Source: Phaeocystidibacter luteus
GTDB taxonomy: Bacteria > Bacteroidota > Bacteroidia > Flavobacteriales > Schleiferiaceae
Length of the DNA: 64,000 nt
Assembly: GCF_008933115.1 (NCBI RefSeq)
Contig: NZ_WBVO01000001.1
Span: forward strand, 1 to 64,000
Direction: 5' to 3'
The translations under genes and the position numbers were made by a program. How positions within the stretch are numbered: position 1 is the first letter of the stretch; each line of letters starts with the position of its first letter. Below the pieces are notes generated by a model. The model had not been told where the DNA came from. It did not search any database and saw nothing but the letters and a program-made list of their open reading frames with translations. This document shows, one piece after another, positions 8,326-17,158 of the stretch.

Positions 8326-8616
8326 ATGGATCAAACACTCAAGATAAAAGTCAACATAGCCCAACGCGTTTACCCGCTTACCATCCGTAGAGATGAAGAA
8401 GAGAGGGTACGCAAGGCTGTAGCCGCCATAAATGAGGCCGTAAAACGCTTCGAAGAGCGGTATGCAGTTTCCGATAAACAGGATGTGTTGGCGATGTGTA
8501 CCCTTCAATTTGCCACTCAATACTTAGGATTGAAGCGAGGCGAAGAAGGCGTGATTGCTCCTTTGGAAGAAGCGTTGAAAGGGTTGGAAGAACAACTCGA
8601 TGCAGCTCTGAAGTAG
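8326..8616 (+). CDS. zapA: Cell division protein ZapA
   Basis: A protein of 96 residues from the Met at 8326, which has a GGAGG-like stretch just before it; an in-frame ATG at 8308 overlaps the previous stop codon. The N-terminal IKVNIAQRVYPLTIRRDEEERVRKAVAAIN matches the ZapA globular domain, followed by a helical segment for dimer/tetramer formation. ZapA bundles FtsZ filaments and stabilises the Z-ring in the cytoplasm. It lies after a coiled-coil gene and before a likely 6S RNA, the same zapA-6S neighbourhood found in many bacteria. Confidence 0.92.
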   Translation: MDQTLKIKVNIAQRVYPLTIRRDEEERVRKAVAAINEAVKRFEERYAVSDKQDVLAMCTLQFATQYLGLKRGEEGVIAPLEEALKGLEEQLDAALK

Positions 8617-8651
8617 CAAGCGTTCTTATCATAAACAAGGGTTTAACGATA

Positions 8652-8852
8652 CCCCCGCACTGATGCCCCAATGTGCTAAACTCAACAGTTACACTAATAT
8701 GAGGTGCAACTCGGATAAGTAAGAGCAGGCCGTATCCCGCAATCGCGGGAATGTCATACCGACAACAACGGAAGGTCGAGCTTAGCTGGTCATCTCAGAT
8801 CCTGTCTATTTTGGAGTTTAGACAGTTATGCATCAGTGCGGGCTTTTTTTTT
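8652..8852 (+). ncRNA. ssrS: Probable 6S RNA with intrinsic terminator
   Basis: The space between zapA and rny holds a long hairpin-closed RNA. CCCGCACTGATG at 8654-8665 is exactly complementary to CATCAGTGCGGG at 8831-8842, which is followed by a run of nine T. The enclosed span is about 190 nt, near the usual 6S size. An apical hairpin CCCGC-AATC-GCGGG (8736-8749) lies almost exactly at the centre, as expected of the 6S rod with a central bubble. Location after zapA also fits 6S. The internal bubble was not modelled. 6S binds the RNA polymerase housekeeping holoenzyme in stationary phase. Confidence 0.8.
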
Positions 8853-8867
8853 AATACTACCATCATC

Positions 8868-10406
8868 ATGGATATTACAGTGATTATCGCAGCCATCGCC
8901 GGCCTCGCAGTTGGGGTTGGAATTGGTACGGTTATCTTCAAAGCTGGACTCAAGAAAAAGGGTTCCGCAATCATAACAGAGGCCGAGAAGGAGGCCGAGT
9001 CTATCAAAAAAGACAAGATTCTTCAAGCCAAGGAGAAGTTCCTTGAGCTCAAGTCAGAACACGAGGCGCAAATCGCAAAGCGCGAAGCAAAGATGCAAGA
9101 GCGTCACGATAAGCTTAAGTCACGCGAGCGTTCTGCCTCCCAAATGCTTGAGCAAAATAAGCGCAAGGAGAAGGACGTCGATCGCCTCAAGCAACAGCTC
9201 GAGCGCAAGTTGGAAGCGAATGAGCGTAAAGAGAAAGATCTCGAGCGCATGCACCGCCAGCAGGTAGAACAACTTGAGGTTATTTCAGGCCTTAGCGGTG
9301 AGGACGCAAAAGCACAACTTATGGAAGCGCTTCGCGAAGAGGCGAAGACAGAGGCGGCGGCGTCAATCGCCAACACCATCGAAGAGGCGAAGCTTACCGC
9401 GAATCAGGAGGCAAAGAAAATTGTCATCCAGACGATTCAACGCACTGCTACAGAACAGGCAATCGAGAACGCCGTTTCCGTGTTCAATATTGAGAATGAC
9501 GACGTTAAGGGCCGTATCATCGGTCGCGAAGGTCGTAACATTCGTGCCCTAGAAGCTGCTACAGGTGTGGAGATTATCGTTGACGATACTCCAGAAGCCA
9601 TTATCCTTTCGTGTTTCGATCCAGTTCGACGCGAAATCGCGCGCTTGTCGATGCACAAGTTGGTAACTGACGGGCGTATCCACCCTGCGAGAATTGAAGA
9701 GGTTGTTTCAAAAACATCAAAACAAATCGAGGAAGAGATTGCCGAAATTGGCAAGCGCACAGCTATCGATCTCGGAATTCACGGTCTGCATCCAGAGCTT
9801 ATCCGAATGGTGGGCCGCATGAAATACAGAAGTTCGTACGGACAGAACCTCCTACAACACAGTAGAGAAGTGGCGAACATGTGCGCCGTTATGGCAAGCG
9901 AATTAGGATTGAACCCTAAGCTCGCAAAACGCGCAGGCCTACTACACGATATTGGTAAAGTGCCTAGCGAAGAAACGGATCTTCCACACGCTATCCTCGG
10001 CATGCAAATGGCCGAGAAGTATGGTGAGAAGCCAGACGTATGTAATGCGATCGGTGCTCACCACGACGAAATTGAAATGAAGAGCCTCATTTCACCAATC
10101 ATTCAAGTTTGTGATGCAATCTCAGGTGCTCGTCCAGGTGCTCGCCGCCAAGTGGCTGAATCTTATATTCAGCGCTTGAAGGAACTAGAGGACCTCGCTA
10201 TGAGCTTCCGCGGTGTAGAAAAGGCCTACGCCATCCACGCGGGTAGAGAACTTCGCGTGATTGTTGGAAGTGAGAAAGTTGGAGATGCCGATGCTTCACA
10301 GATTTCATTCGACATCACACAAAAGATTCAGAATGAAATGACCTACCCAGGTCAGGTTAAGGTTACCGTAATCCGCGAAACTAGAGCCGTAAACGTTGCC
10401 AAGTAA
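8868..10406 (+). CDS. rny: Ribonuclease Y
   Basis: A protein of 512 residues from the ATG at 8868. The frame is open further upstream, but that stretch lies inside the 6S RNA and its terminator. Domains in order: one N-terminal membrane anchor ([23 protein letters not shown]), a long charged coiled coil to about residue 195, a KH domain ([20 protein letters not shown]), and an HD phosphohydrolase domain ([16 protein letters not shown]). This is the standard RNase Y layout, a membrane-bound endoribonuclease that starts mRNA decay. It overlaps the nanoRNase gene that follows, so initiation and the last step of RNA decay are encoded together. Confidence 0.97.
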   Translation: MDITVIIAAIAGLAVGVGIGTVIFKAGLKKKGSAIITEAEKEAESIKKDKILQAKEKFLELKSEHEAQIAKREAKMQERHDKLKSRERSASQMLEQNKRKEKDVDRLKQQLERKLEANERKEKDLERMHRQQVEQLEVISGLSGEDAKAQLMEALREEAKTEAAASIANTIEEAKLTANQEAKKIVIQTIQRTATEQAIENAVSVFNIENDDVKGRIIGREGRNIRALEAATGVEIIVDDTPEAIILSCFDPVRREIARLSMHKLVTDGRIHPARIEEVVSKTSKQIEEEIAEIGKRTAIDLGIHGLHPELIRMVGRMKYRSSYGQNLLQHSREVANMCAVMASELGLNPKLAKRAGLLHDIGKVPSEETDLPHAILGMQMAEKYGEKPDVCNAIGAHHDEIEMKSLISPIIQVCDAISGARPGARRQVAESYIQRLKELEDLAMSFRGVEKAYAIHAGRELRVIVGSEKVGDADASQISFDITQKIQNEMTYPGQVKVTVIRETRAVNVAK

Positions 10407-11418
10407 TATCGAGCATACACGCATTTTGCAACTGAACGACCTCCGAGAGTTTCTTTCGGGGTCGAGGAACATCGTTATTACCAATCACATCAATCCCGAT
10501 GGCGACGCCATGGGAAGTGCATTGGGACTTCAGCACTTTTTAAAGGGGCGCGGACATGACGTACGCGTTGTTGCTCCGAATGAACCGCCTCCCTTCTTGA
10601 GATGGCTGCCAGGATATGATGATGTGATTATGGCCGATGTCCAAGCAGAACTTGCTCAGAACGCTTTCGAGGAGGCAGACGTGATTTTCGTTCTGGATTA
10701 CAACGCCATTCACCGAGGAGGTGAAGCCATTCAGAACTGGATTCAAGCATCTAAGGCCAGGAAGGTAATGATTGACCATCACCGAGAACCAGATTCGTGG
10801 CCTGATGATATGTACTCTGACACCGCCAAGGGCAGTACGGCCGAGATGGTTTTCGATCTCATACAATGGTGGGATGGAGATAAAGAGTTGTCCTCTGATA
10901 TCGCCAATTCGCTATATGTGGGCATAGTAACCGATTCAGGTTCATTTAGATTTCCCTCCACTACACCCGCAACACACAGGGCTGCAGCGCGATTACTTGA
11001 GGCTGGAGCCGATCCTTCCAATATCCATGACAAAGTATACGACGTCAACACACGTTCTCGTTTGAAGCTCTTGGGTATCATGTTGGATAATATGGAAGTG
11101 CTTGAAGACAAAGGGATTGCTATTCTGCATCTCACGGCTCCAATTATGCAACAATGCAACTATACCAAGGGTGACAGCGAAGGCTTTGTGAATTATGGTT
11201 TGAGTTTGAAAGGCATACGCGTTTCTGTCTTTTTCAGAGAAGATGGCGATAGAACGAAGTGCTCTTTCCGCAGTAAAGGTGATGTTGACGTGAACACTTT
11301 TGCGAGAAATCACTTTAATGGAGGCGGTCACTTAAATGCCGCTGGTGGCATATTCGATGGAAGTGCAACCCAAGCGATTCAGCATTTAAAGAAAGCATTA
11401 GAATCCGACAATTTATGA
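10396..11418 (+). CDS. nrnA: DHH/DHHA1 phosphoesterase, NrnA-type nanoRNase / pAp phosphatase
   Basis: A protein of 340 residues. The DHH domain has [11 protein letters not shown] (31-41), LDYNA (100-104) and DHH (127-129); the C-terminal DHHA1 domain has [10 protein letters not shown]. The family degrades 2-5 nt RNAs and in many members dephosphorylates pAp. The likely start is TTG at 10396, overlapping rny by 11 bp; TTG at 10426 is an alternative, and there is no ATG before the first motif. It is followed by a 4-bp overlap with the GldI-like gene. Confidence 0.92.
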   Translation: MPSNIEHTRILQLNDLREFLSGSRNIVITNHINPDGDAMGSALGLQHFLKGRGHDVRVVAPNEPPPFLRWLPGYDDVIMADVQAELAQNAFEEADVIFVLDYNAIHRGGEAIQNWIQASKARKVMIDHHREPDSWPDDMYSDTAKGSTAEMVFDLIQWWDGDKELSSDIANSLYVGIVTDSGSFRFPSTTPATHRAAARLLEAGADPSNIHDKVYDVNTRSRLKLLGIMLDNMEVLEDKGIAILHLTAPIMQQCNYTKGDSEGFVNYGLSLKGIRVSVFFREDGDRTKCSFRSKGDVDVNTFARNHFNGGGHLNAAGGIFDGSATQAIQHLKKALESDNL

Positions 11419-11939
11419 GACTATTTCTCTTCGCATTTTTGGGATTGATGATGAGTTGTCAGTCTACCCAAGAGAAGGGTAGAACCGGCAATCAAAGTGA
11501 TCAACTATCTCCAAGCGAAAGAAGAGAATTGTTGATTGAGCAGAATCTTGGAAGAGTTCAAGAGGAAAAGGCTCAGATTGAAACCTATATCGATTCAAGT
11601 GGCATTGCATGGGAAGAAACCGGAACCGGTCTTCGCTTTGTAATTGTGGAAAGAGGAGAAGAGGCGCAAATTGCAGAATCGGACATCGTTCAACTCAATT
11701 ATAACTTACGATTGCTTGACGGAACGGAACTCGCCTCAAGTAAAGAGGACGGACTATACACCGTCAGAGCGAATAAGGATAACAATGCGGTAATTGGACT
11801 TCATGAAGCTTTGATGAACTTGCATCGAGGCGACTCTGCAATTGTTCTAATTCCAAGCCACTTGGCATTTGGAATTGCTGGAGAGGGCAATGTTCCTCCA
11901 ATGAGTTCAGTACTGTATTATATGAGAATTTTGAAATAG
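11415..11939 (+). CDS. gldI: FKBP-type peptidyl-prolyl isomerase lipoprotein, GldI-like
   Basis: A lipoprotein of 174 residues: hydrophobic leader and lipobox MMSC, with the lipidated cysteine at residue 15. Residues about 75-174 form an FKBP domain (VQLNYNLRLLDGTELASS; VIGLHEALMNLHRGDSAIVLIPSHLAFG), so it should act as a periplasmic prolyl isomerase/chaperone. The order nrnA-FKBP lipoprotein-PPIase resembles the gldI neighbourhood of gliding flavobacteria; GldI is needed for gliding there. Whether this organism glides is unknown, and the symbol rests on size, lipobox and context. Its ATG overlaps the nrnA stop by 4 bp (ATGA). Confidence 0.75.
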   Translation: MRLFLFAFLGLMMSCQSTQEKGRTGNQSDQLSPSERRELLIEQNLGRVQEEKAQIETYIDSSGIAWEETGTGLRFVIVERGEEAQIAESDIVQLNYNLRLLDGTELASSKEDGLYTVRANKDNNAVIGLHEALMNLHRGDSAIVLIPSHLAFGIAGEGNVPPMSSVLYYMRILK

Positions 11940-11950
11940 AATAATCATCA

Positions 11951-13249
11951 ATGAAGACGAATATGAATTACCTACGTCTGATTAGCTTGAGCCTCCTTCT
12001 AGGTATGGGCTCGGCTTGCAACGGAAACAGTGAGAGTGCTTCAAGCGAAGCGTCGAACAATGAGTCGGCTGACGCTACCACGCAGGTGGAAGAAAAGGCA
12101 AATGAGCCGTATGAGCGTTACATCACCACGCGTGTTGATACCAATTTCATGGTAAATGGAACCGAAGTAGGCGTTCCAAATGGCGTTTACGCTTTCTTCA
12201 AAACAAGCCAAGGAGAAATCCTCGTTCGCTTGTATCACAATGCTACTCCGCTCACAGTTGGAAACTTTGTTTCTCTTGCGGAAGGAACGAACACTATGAC
12301 CAACGTAAAGCAGGGTCAACCTTACTACGACGGTATCGTTTTCCACCGTGTTATTCCTGACTTCATGATTCAAGGTGGAGATCCACAAGGAAACGGAAGC
12401 GGTGGTCCTGGATATAGCTTCCCTGACGAGTTTGTGGATACTTTGATTCACGACCGCGCAGGTATTCTTTCTATGGCGAATGCAGGTCCTGGCACGAACG
12501 GCTCGCAGTTTTTCATTACAGATAAGCCGACGCCACACTTGAACGGCAGACATACCGTGTTTGGAGAAGTGATGGGCGGATTGGATATCGTCGCTAAAAT
12601 CGCTCGCGTACCGAGAGGTCGTAACGATCGTCCAAACACACCTGTTGTTATGGAGTCGGTTAAGATTTACCGTATAGGCGAGGACGCAAAAGAGTTCAAC
12701 GGTGCAGAGGCACTTGAGGATGGAATCGCTGAAATTGAGGCTGCAAAGAGAAGAAAAGAAATGCTTCGTGTTGAGCTTGGTAAGAACTGGACAAGAGCAT
12801 TTGACTGGTACGATGACGGCGTTCTTGATCAGGAAGAGTTCAAGGAAGAGTACGTTGAGTGGAGAGAAGACGACATGGAGAAAACGGAAAGTGGCTTGGG
12901 GTATATCGTACTCGATGAAGGCGATGGTCCTGAAGTACGCATGGGAGACCTTTTGGAGATTGATTATGTTGGCTACACAACCGACGGAAAGATCTTTGAC
13001 AGTTCACTTGAAGAAATGGCTGTGATGGCCGGAGTGTACAATCCACAACGTCCTTATCAGCCTTTGCGACTTTCTGCAGGTACTGGTCAGGTTATCCAAG
13101 GTTGGATTGAAGCTACGCTCATGTTCAAGAAAGGAACTCACATTCGCCTAATCATCCCGCCAAACTTGGCGTGGGGTAGTCGTGAAGCTGCTGGTGGTGC
13201 CATTCCACCAAATTCGACCGTAATTTTTGATATGTACATCCACGAGTAA
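11951..13249 (+). CDS. Cyclophilin-FKBP fusion lipoprotein (dual-family immunophilin)
   Basis: A lipoprotein of 432 residues with lipobox GSAC (Cys 23) and a Ser/Glu/Ala-rich linker. A cyclophilin domain covers about 70-245 ([39 protein letters not shown]) and an FKBP domain about 320-432 ([41 protein letters not shown] region). Both active-site cores look intact. Such fusions are known as dual-family immunophilins and occur in some Bacteroidota and spirochaetes. It would assist folding of proteins in the periplasm or at the membrane surface. One base separates it from its cytosolic-type paralogue. Confidence 0.93.
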   Translation: MKTNMNYLRLISLSLLLGMGSACNGNSESASSEASNNESADATTQVEEKANEPYERYITTRVDTNFMVNGTEVGVPNGVYAFFKTSQGEILVRLYHNATPLTVGNFVSLAEGTNTMTNVKQGQPYYDGIVFHRVIPDFMIQGGDPQGNGSGGPGYSFPDEFVDTLIHDRAGILSMANAGPGTNGSQFFITDKPTPHLNGRHTVFGEVMGGLDIVAKIARVPRGRNDRPNTPVVMESVKIYRIGEDAKEFNGAEALEDGIAEIEAAKRRKEMLRVELGKNWTRAFDWYDDGVLDQEEFKEEYVEWREDDMEKTESGLGYIVLDEGDGPEVRMGDLLEIDYVGYTTDGKIFDSSLEEMAVMAGVYNPQRPYQPLRLSAGTGQVIQGWIEATLMFKKGTHIRLIIPPNLAWGSREAAGGAIPPNSTVIFDMYIHE

Positions 13250-13250
13250 G

Positions 13251-14186
13251 ATGACAAACCCAGGATTATACGTAACCTTCGAAACTTCTAAGGGCAACAT
13301 CGTTGCCGAGTTGTTTTACGATAAGACGCCTCTAACCGTAGCCAACTTTGTTGGACTCGCAAAAGGGGAGCTAGAGAATAAGGTGAAACAAATGGGAGAG
13401 CCGTACTACGACGGCCTCACGTTTCACCGTGTTATTGCCGACTTCATGATTCAAGGTGGAGATCCACAAGGAACAGGAGTAGGTGGACCAGGTTATCAGT
13501 TTGGGGATGAGTTTCATCCTGAGCTCAAGCACGATGGACCTGGGAAACTGAGTATGGCCAATGCAGGTCCGGGAACTAACGGAAGCCAGTTCTTCATCAC
13601 ACATGGAGCTACAGAGTGGCTCGACAACAAGCATACGATTTTTGGTCAGGTAATTGAAGGTCAGGATGTAGTTGACGCCATCGCTCAAGGTGACACCATG
13701 GATAAATTGGTAATTACCGCCGTAGGTTCAGACGCTGAGAGCTTCGAAGCCGCTAAGGTTTTTAATGAAGCTATGGAGTCTAAAAAGAAGGCTGAAGAAG
13801 ATAAGCGCAAAGCCGAAGCTGAAGCCTTGAAGGATTTGGTGGCAGGAATGAAGCAGACGGATTCAGGTTTGTTCTACAAGACCCTAAAAGAGGGTTCGGG
13901 CAAAGTTCCAACCAAAGGTCAGCTTGTTTCCGTGCATTACACTGGAAAGTTGAAGAATGGAACCATGTTCGACAGCTCTTATCAAAGAGGTCAGCCTATT
14001 CGCTTCCCGGTTGGAGTTGGACAAGTTATCCCCGGGTGGGATGAAGGAATCATGCTCCTCAAGGAAGGTGAGCGCGCGAAGTTTGTAATTCCAAGTGAAC
14101 TTGGATACGGATCGCGTGGTGCAGGCGGCGTTATTCCGCCAAATGCAACCTTAGTATTTGAGGTTGAATTGGTTCAGATTCACTAG
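13251..14186 (+). CDS. Cyclophilin-FKBP fusion without export signal (dual-family immunophilin)
   Basis: A protein of 311 residues starting at the ATG at 13251, one base after the preceding stop (TAAGATG). It lacks a signal peptide, so it should be cytosolic. The cyclophilin domain is at about 5-165 ([40 protein letters not shown]), then a Lys/Glu/Ala-rich helical linker (about 175-200), then an FKBP domain ([47 protein letters not shown]). It is a duplicate of the lipoprotein next door adapted to another compartment. Gene order with the GldI-like FKBP makes a cluster of three immunophilins. Confidence 0.93.
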   Translation: MTNPGLYVTFETSKGNIVAELFYDKTPLTVANFVGLAKGELENKVKQMGEPYYDGLTFHRVIADFMIQGGDPQGTGVGGPGYQFGDEFHPELKHDGPGKLSMANAGPGTNGSQFFITHGATEWLDNKHTIFGQVIEGQDVVDAIAQGDTMDKLVITAVGSDAESFEAAKVFNEAMESKKKAEEDKRKAEAEALKDLVAGMKQTDSGLFYKTLKEGSGKVPTKGQLVSVHYTGKLKNGTMFDSSYQRGQPIRFPVGVGQVIPGWDEGIMLLKEGERAKFVIPSELGYGSRGAGGVIPPNATLVFEVELVQIH

Positions 14187-14190
14187 AACA

Positions 14191-14979
14191 TCAATCTTCC
14201 GTTTTGTACGGAATCGTCTTTAACACGTGCTCGATTGCTTTCAATCGGGCACTTGTTTTTTCATCTGCTTCGATTCGTATCCACGGGGCCAAATCGGTGC
14301 TCGTTTCTTTGAACATTCGTTGCTTGTAGACCGTGTATTTGTCCCATAAATGCTGGGCCTTCTCATCTACAGGTGTCATTTTCCAACGTTTGAGCGGGTT
14401 GCTCTTTATGTCATCGAACCTCCGTGCCTGCTCCTCTTTTGTGATCGAGAAGTAAAACTTGATCAAGTGGGTGTTTGATTCGATTAACATCCGTTCGAAG
14501 TCGTTCACTTGCGACATGAATCTCTCGTACTCCAACTCGGTACAAAAACCGTTCACAGGCTCAACTACTGCCCGGTTGTACCAGCTGCGGTCAAAGAATA
14601 CAATCTCACCCGGTTTGGGAAGGTGATTGATGTACCGCTGGAAGAACCATTGTCGACTTTCGTCCTCTGTCGGTTTATCTAAAGCGATGATGCGATAGTG
14701 ACGAGGGTTGATATGCTTCGTGATCCTGCGAATAGCTCCGCCTTTGCCGGCGGCATCCCTTCCTTCAAAAAGGATAACAACCTTTTCTCCATTTTCAATC
14801 ACCCAGTGTTGAAGCTTGATTAGCTCTTCTTGAAGATGACGAAGAATGAGCTCATAGCGCGCTTCATGGAGTGCTTTCCATACATCCGTATGCTTGGATT
14901 TGAGTAAGAAGTACTTCCCAATTTTGGAGTTGAGGATATCCAGATCCTCTTTGGTAAGTGTTTTTTCGGCTGTGTTCAT
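14191..14979 (-). CDS. Polyphosphate kinase 2 family protein (second of pair)
   Basis: A single-domain PPK2 protein of 262 residues. Walker A is FEGRDAAGKGG (71-81) and the Walker B region is FFDRSWYNRAVVEP (128-141); a lid-like RR...KRWK segment follows. PPK2 enzymes transfer phosphate between polyphosphate and nucleotides; the sub-class (NDP, NMP or both) cannot be decided by eye. Its ATG shares a base with the stop codon of the upstream PPK2 gene (TGATG), so the two are translationally coupled and about equally long. It ends 4 bp from the convergent immunophilin gene. Confidence 0.93.
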   Translation of the reverse strand: MNTAEKTLTKEDLDILNSKIGKYFLLKSKHTDVWKALHEARYELILRHLQEELIKLQHWVIENGEKVVILFEGRDAAGKGGAIRRITKHINPRHYRIIALDKPTEDESRQWFFQRYINHLPKPGEIVFFDRSWYNRAVVEPVNGFCTELEYERFMSQVNDFERMLIESNTHLIKFYFSITKEEQARRFDDIKSNPLKRWKMTPVDEKAQHLWDKYTVYKQRMFKETSTDLAPWIRIEADEKTSARLKAIEHVLKTIPYKTED

Positions 14980-15836
14980 CAGATATCAATTTGAACGGCA
15001 CCTCTGTGGTAACGCACTATTATGTTGGGGTCAGGAAGTAGGTTTATGCCCGATTCACCCTTTCCGTCATATTCGAATTGCGACAATACATAGCGCATGC
15101 TTTCAAGACGAGCTTCGCGTTTGTCGTTCGTTTTTACAATCATCCAAGGGCAGAAGTTGGTGTGTGACTTGCTGAACATCTGTTCTTTGAAGTGTGTGTA
15201 CTTATCCCAAAGCTCCTGTCCTTTCATGTCAACCGGACTAAATTTCCAACGCTTCAGCGGATTCTCAAGTCGGGATTCGAAGCGGCGCTTTTGTTCGTCC
15301 TTCGAAATGGAGAACCAAAACTTTATGATCTTCACATTGTCTTCGTAGAGTAGGTGTTCGAACTCGGAAACCTGTTCGATAAACTTTTGATACAGCTCTT
15401 GGGTGCAAAAGCCCATTACTGGTTCTACAACAGCGCGGTTATACCAGCTTCGATCAAAGAAGACGATTTCCCCAGGGTTTGGTAACTCTTTGATATATCG
15501 TCGAAAATACCATTGCCCGCTTTCTACTTCTGTAGGCTTAGACAAGGCTACTACTCTCGATGTTCTGGGGTTCAAATGCTCTTTGAATCGTTTGATGGAA
15601 CCTCCTTTTCCGGCGGCATCTCGACCTTCAAAAATCACGGCAACGCGCATTTTGTTTTGGGCCACCCACTTTTGAAGGTTAACCAGTTCGGTTTGCAGCA
15701 GATTCAGTTCTTTCTCGTATCGAATATTCCGAACGGCTTTTGATATATCGATATCGTTTTCTTCAGCAATGCTCATTAACTCCTTTCGCGAAGAAGCATT
15801 GAGCAGCTGTTCGGCGGTGAATTTTGCCATTTTCAA
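14979..15836 (-). CDS. Polyphosphate kinase 2 family protein (first of pair)
   Basis: A PPK2 protein of 285 residues with Walker A GRDAAGKGG (71-79) and the same FFDRSWYNRAVVEP Walker B motif as its neighbour. It carries an extra N-terminal helical stretch of about 25 residues (FTAEQLLNASSRKELMSIAE) and a C-terminal tail ending in NIIVRYHRGAVQIDI. The start may be the Met at 15836 or at 15830. The two copies differ throughout, so this is an old duplication. They may differ in nucleotide preference or form a hetero-oligomer; that is inference. The REP array begins 112 bp upstream. Confidence 0.93.
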   Translation of the reverse strand: MKMAKFTAEQLLNASSRKELMSIAEENDIDISKAVRNIRYEKELNLLQTELVNLQKWVAQNKMRVAVIFEGRDAAGKGGSIKRFKEHLNPRTSRVVALSKPTEVESGQWYFRRYIKELPNPGEIVFFDRSWYNRAVVEPVMGFCTQELYQKFIEQVSEFEHLLYEDNVKIIKFWFSISKDEQKRRFESRLENPLKRWKFSPVDMKGQELWDKYTHFKEQMFSKSHTNFCPWMIVKTNDKREARLESMRYVLSQFEYDGKGESGINLLPDPNIIVRYHRGAVQIDI

Positions 15837-15947
15837 ATAGAATCGATGGTTGATGATTCGCGTGTATACAAGGATAAGGAATTGAGGGGAGGTGGGGGAT
15901 GATATTCGTCATGTGGGAGATGGGGGTGGGAGGCGACAAACTTGATA

Positions 15948-16637
15948 GCGGCATGGGCTAAAGCCACAAGCGTGTCATCGAGGAAGGGTCCAAGGTCACG
16001 GGCTTTAGCCCTGACCGCTATTGATTTAGGATTTTGTTGCAGGTTGGTTTGAGCGGCATGGGCTAAAGCCACATGCCTGAAATCGGGGATTTGGTCGGTG
16101 GTAGTTATTTATGATTTCTTGTGTGTTTCGGATGAAGGTGATGGAATGCCCTATACTTTGACTAGGCAACCTGAACGATCACATGAAGGGTAGATCTAAG
16201 GTCACGGGCTTTAGCCCTGACCGCTATTGATTTAGGTTTTTGTTGGAGGTTGGTTTGAGCGGCATGGGCTAAAGCCACATGCCTGGAATCGGGGATTTGG
16301 TCGGTGGTAGTTATTTATGATTTCTTGTGTATTTCTGGTGAAGGTGATTGAATGCCCTATACTTTGACTAGGCAACCTGATCGATCACATGAAGGGTGGG
16401 ATCCAAGGTCACGGGCTTTAGCCCTGACCGCTTGTGATTTAGGATTTTGTTGCAGGTTGGTTTGAGCGGCATGGGCTAAAGCCACATGCCTGGAATCGGG
16501 GATTTGGTCGGTGGTAGTTGTTTATGATTTCTGGTGTGTTTCGGAAGAAGGTGATGGAATGATCTAGGCTTTGACTAGGCGACCTGATCAATCACATGAA
16601 GGGGGGATCTAAGGTCACGGGCTTTAGCCCTGACCGC
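15948..16637. repeat. Left REP array: four inverted hairpin pairs
   Basis: Two hairpin types alternate. Type A (starts 15948, 16053, 16259, 16466) has arms GGCATG/CATGCC, inner GGC/GCC and loop TAAA. Type B (starts 15994, 16200, 16407, 16613) has arms GGTCA/TGACC, an unpaired C, inner GGGC/GCCC and loop TTTA. Type A is the reverse-complement plan of type B, so each A-B pair is a BIME-like inverted pair. The first pair is short (71 bp, with a weakened outer stem in A); the other three are 172-173 bp. Pairs are always 34 bp apart, giving a period of about 207 bp. The long spacers are themselves conserved. Confidence 0.93.
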
Positions 16638-16723
16638 CCCGTTATTAATTATGGCCGTTCAGGCTAAATTAAAATACGCATGTTATTTGGCTGTGAGATT
16701 CGGCACTTTGAATTTCCACATGG

Positions 16724-16731
16724 TAGTTTTG
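16724..16731 (+). promoter_or_regulatory. Putative -7 box for the REP-associated transposase
   Basis: TAGTTTTG is a full TAnnTTTG match 19 bp before the transposase ATG. The nearest TTG (16708-16710) is only 13 nt upstream, short of the usual 17-23, so the assignment is weak. Confidence 0.35.
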
Positions 16732-16750
16732 CCTTTACCAAACCTTTCAT

Positions 16751-17158
16751 ATGTCCAGAAACTCCAAATCAGAAATGGTGTACCACATTGTGTGGAGCAC
16801 CAAGAACCGTTTACCGTTCATTGATCAGAACAACTTCAAGATAATTGAAGATTCAGTTTTTCAGATAGCAATCGAGAATCATTGCTATCTCTATGCATGT
16901 GACGGATGGAATGAGCACGTGCATGTGGTTATCAGGGTATTGCCTGAAATACAACCTTCCTCTTTAATCGGTCAGCTTAAAGGGAAATCTGCGTTCCTTG
17001 TCAATAAAATTCTTGAACCCATACCGAAGTTTAAATGGCAGAATGGATACTACATTCGCACGGTTGGCTATGGCGAACTGAAATCGGTCATACGATATGT
17101 GAAAAATCAACGGAATCATCATGGGAATGGTGATACCGGTGAGAGCGGCATGGGCTAA
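16751..17158 (+). CDS. REP-associated tyrosine transposase (IS200-like Y1/HUH)
   Basis: A protein of 135 residues of the Y1_Tnp family. The metal-binding HUH motif is HVH at 56-58 in NEHVHVVIRV, and the nucleophile is probably Y116 in VIRYVKNQRNHH; both are intact, so the enzyme may be active. RAYT-type enzymes bind and cleave single-stranded REP hairpins. Only one copy exists in this window, in a 507-bp island between two REP blocks, which fits a domesticated RAYT rather than a mobile IS. The stop codon TAA (17156-17158) and the last four residues (SGMG) are encoded inside the type A hairpin that begins at 17145. The ATG at 16751 is the only plausible start. Confidence 0.92.
   Translation: MSRNSKSEMVYHIVWSTKNRLPFIDQNNFKIIEDSVFQIAIENHCYLYACDGWNEHVHVVIRVLPEIQPSSLIGQLKGKSAFLVNKILEPIPKFKWQNGYYIRTVGYGELKSVIRYVKNQRNHHGNGDTGESGMG

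Noticed and set aside
8751-8867. N-terminal extension of RNase Y
   Set aside because: It lies inside the 6S-like RNA and its terminator; the normal membrane anchor starts at 8868.
11951-14186. Assembly duplication of the immunophilin gene
   Set aside because: The two copies differ throughout and have different N-termini and linkers.
14191-15836. One PPK2 gene split by a frameshift
   Set aside because: Each half holds a complete set of Walker A and B motifs, so these are two full genes.
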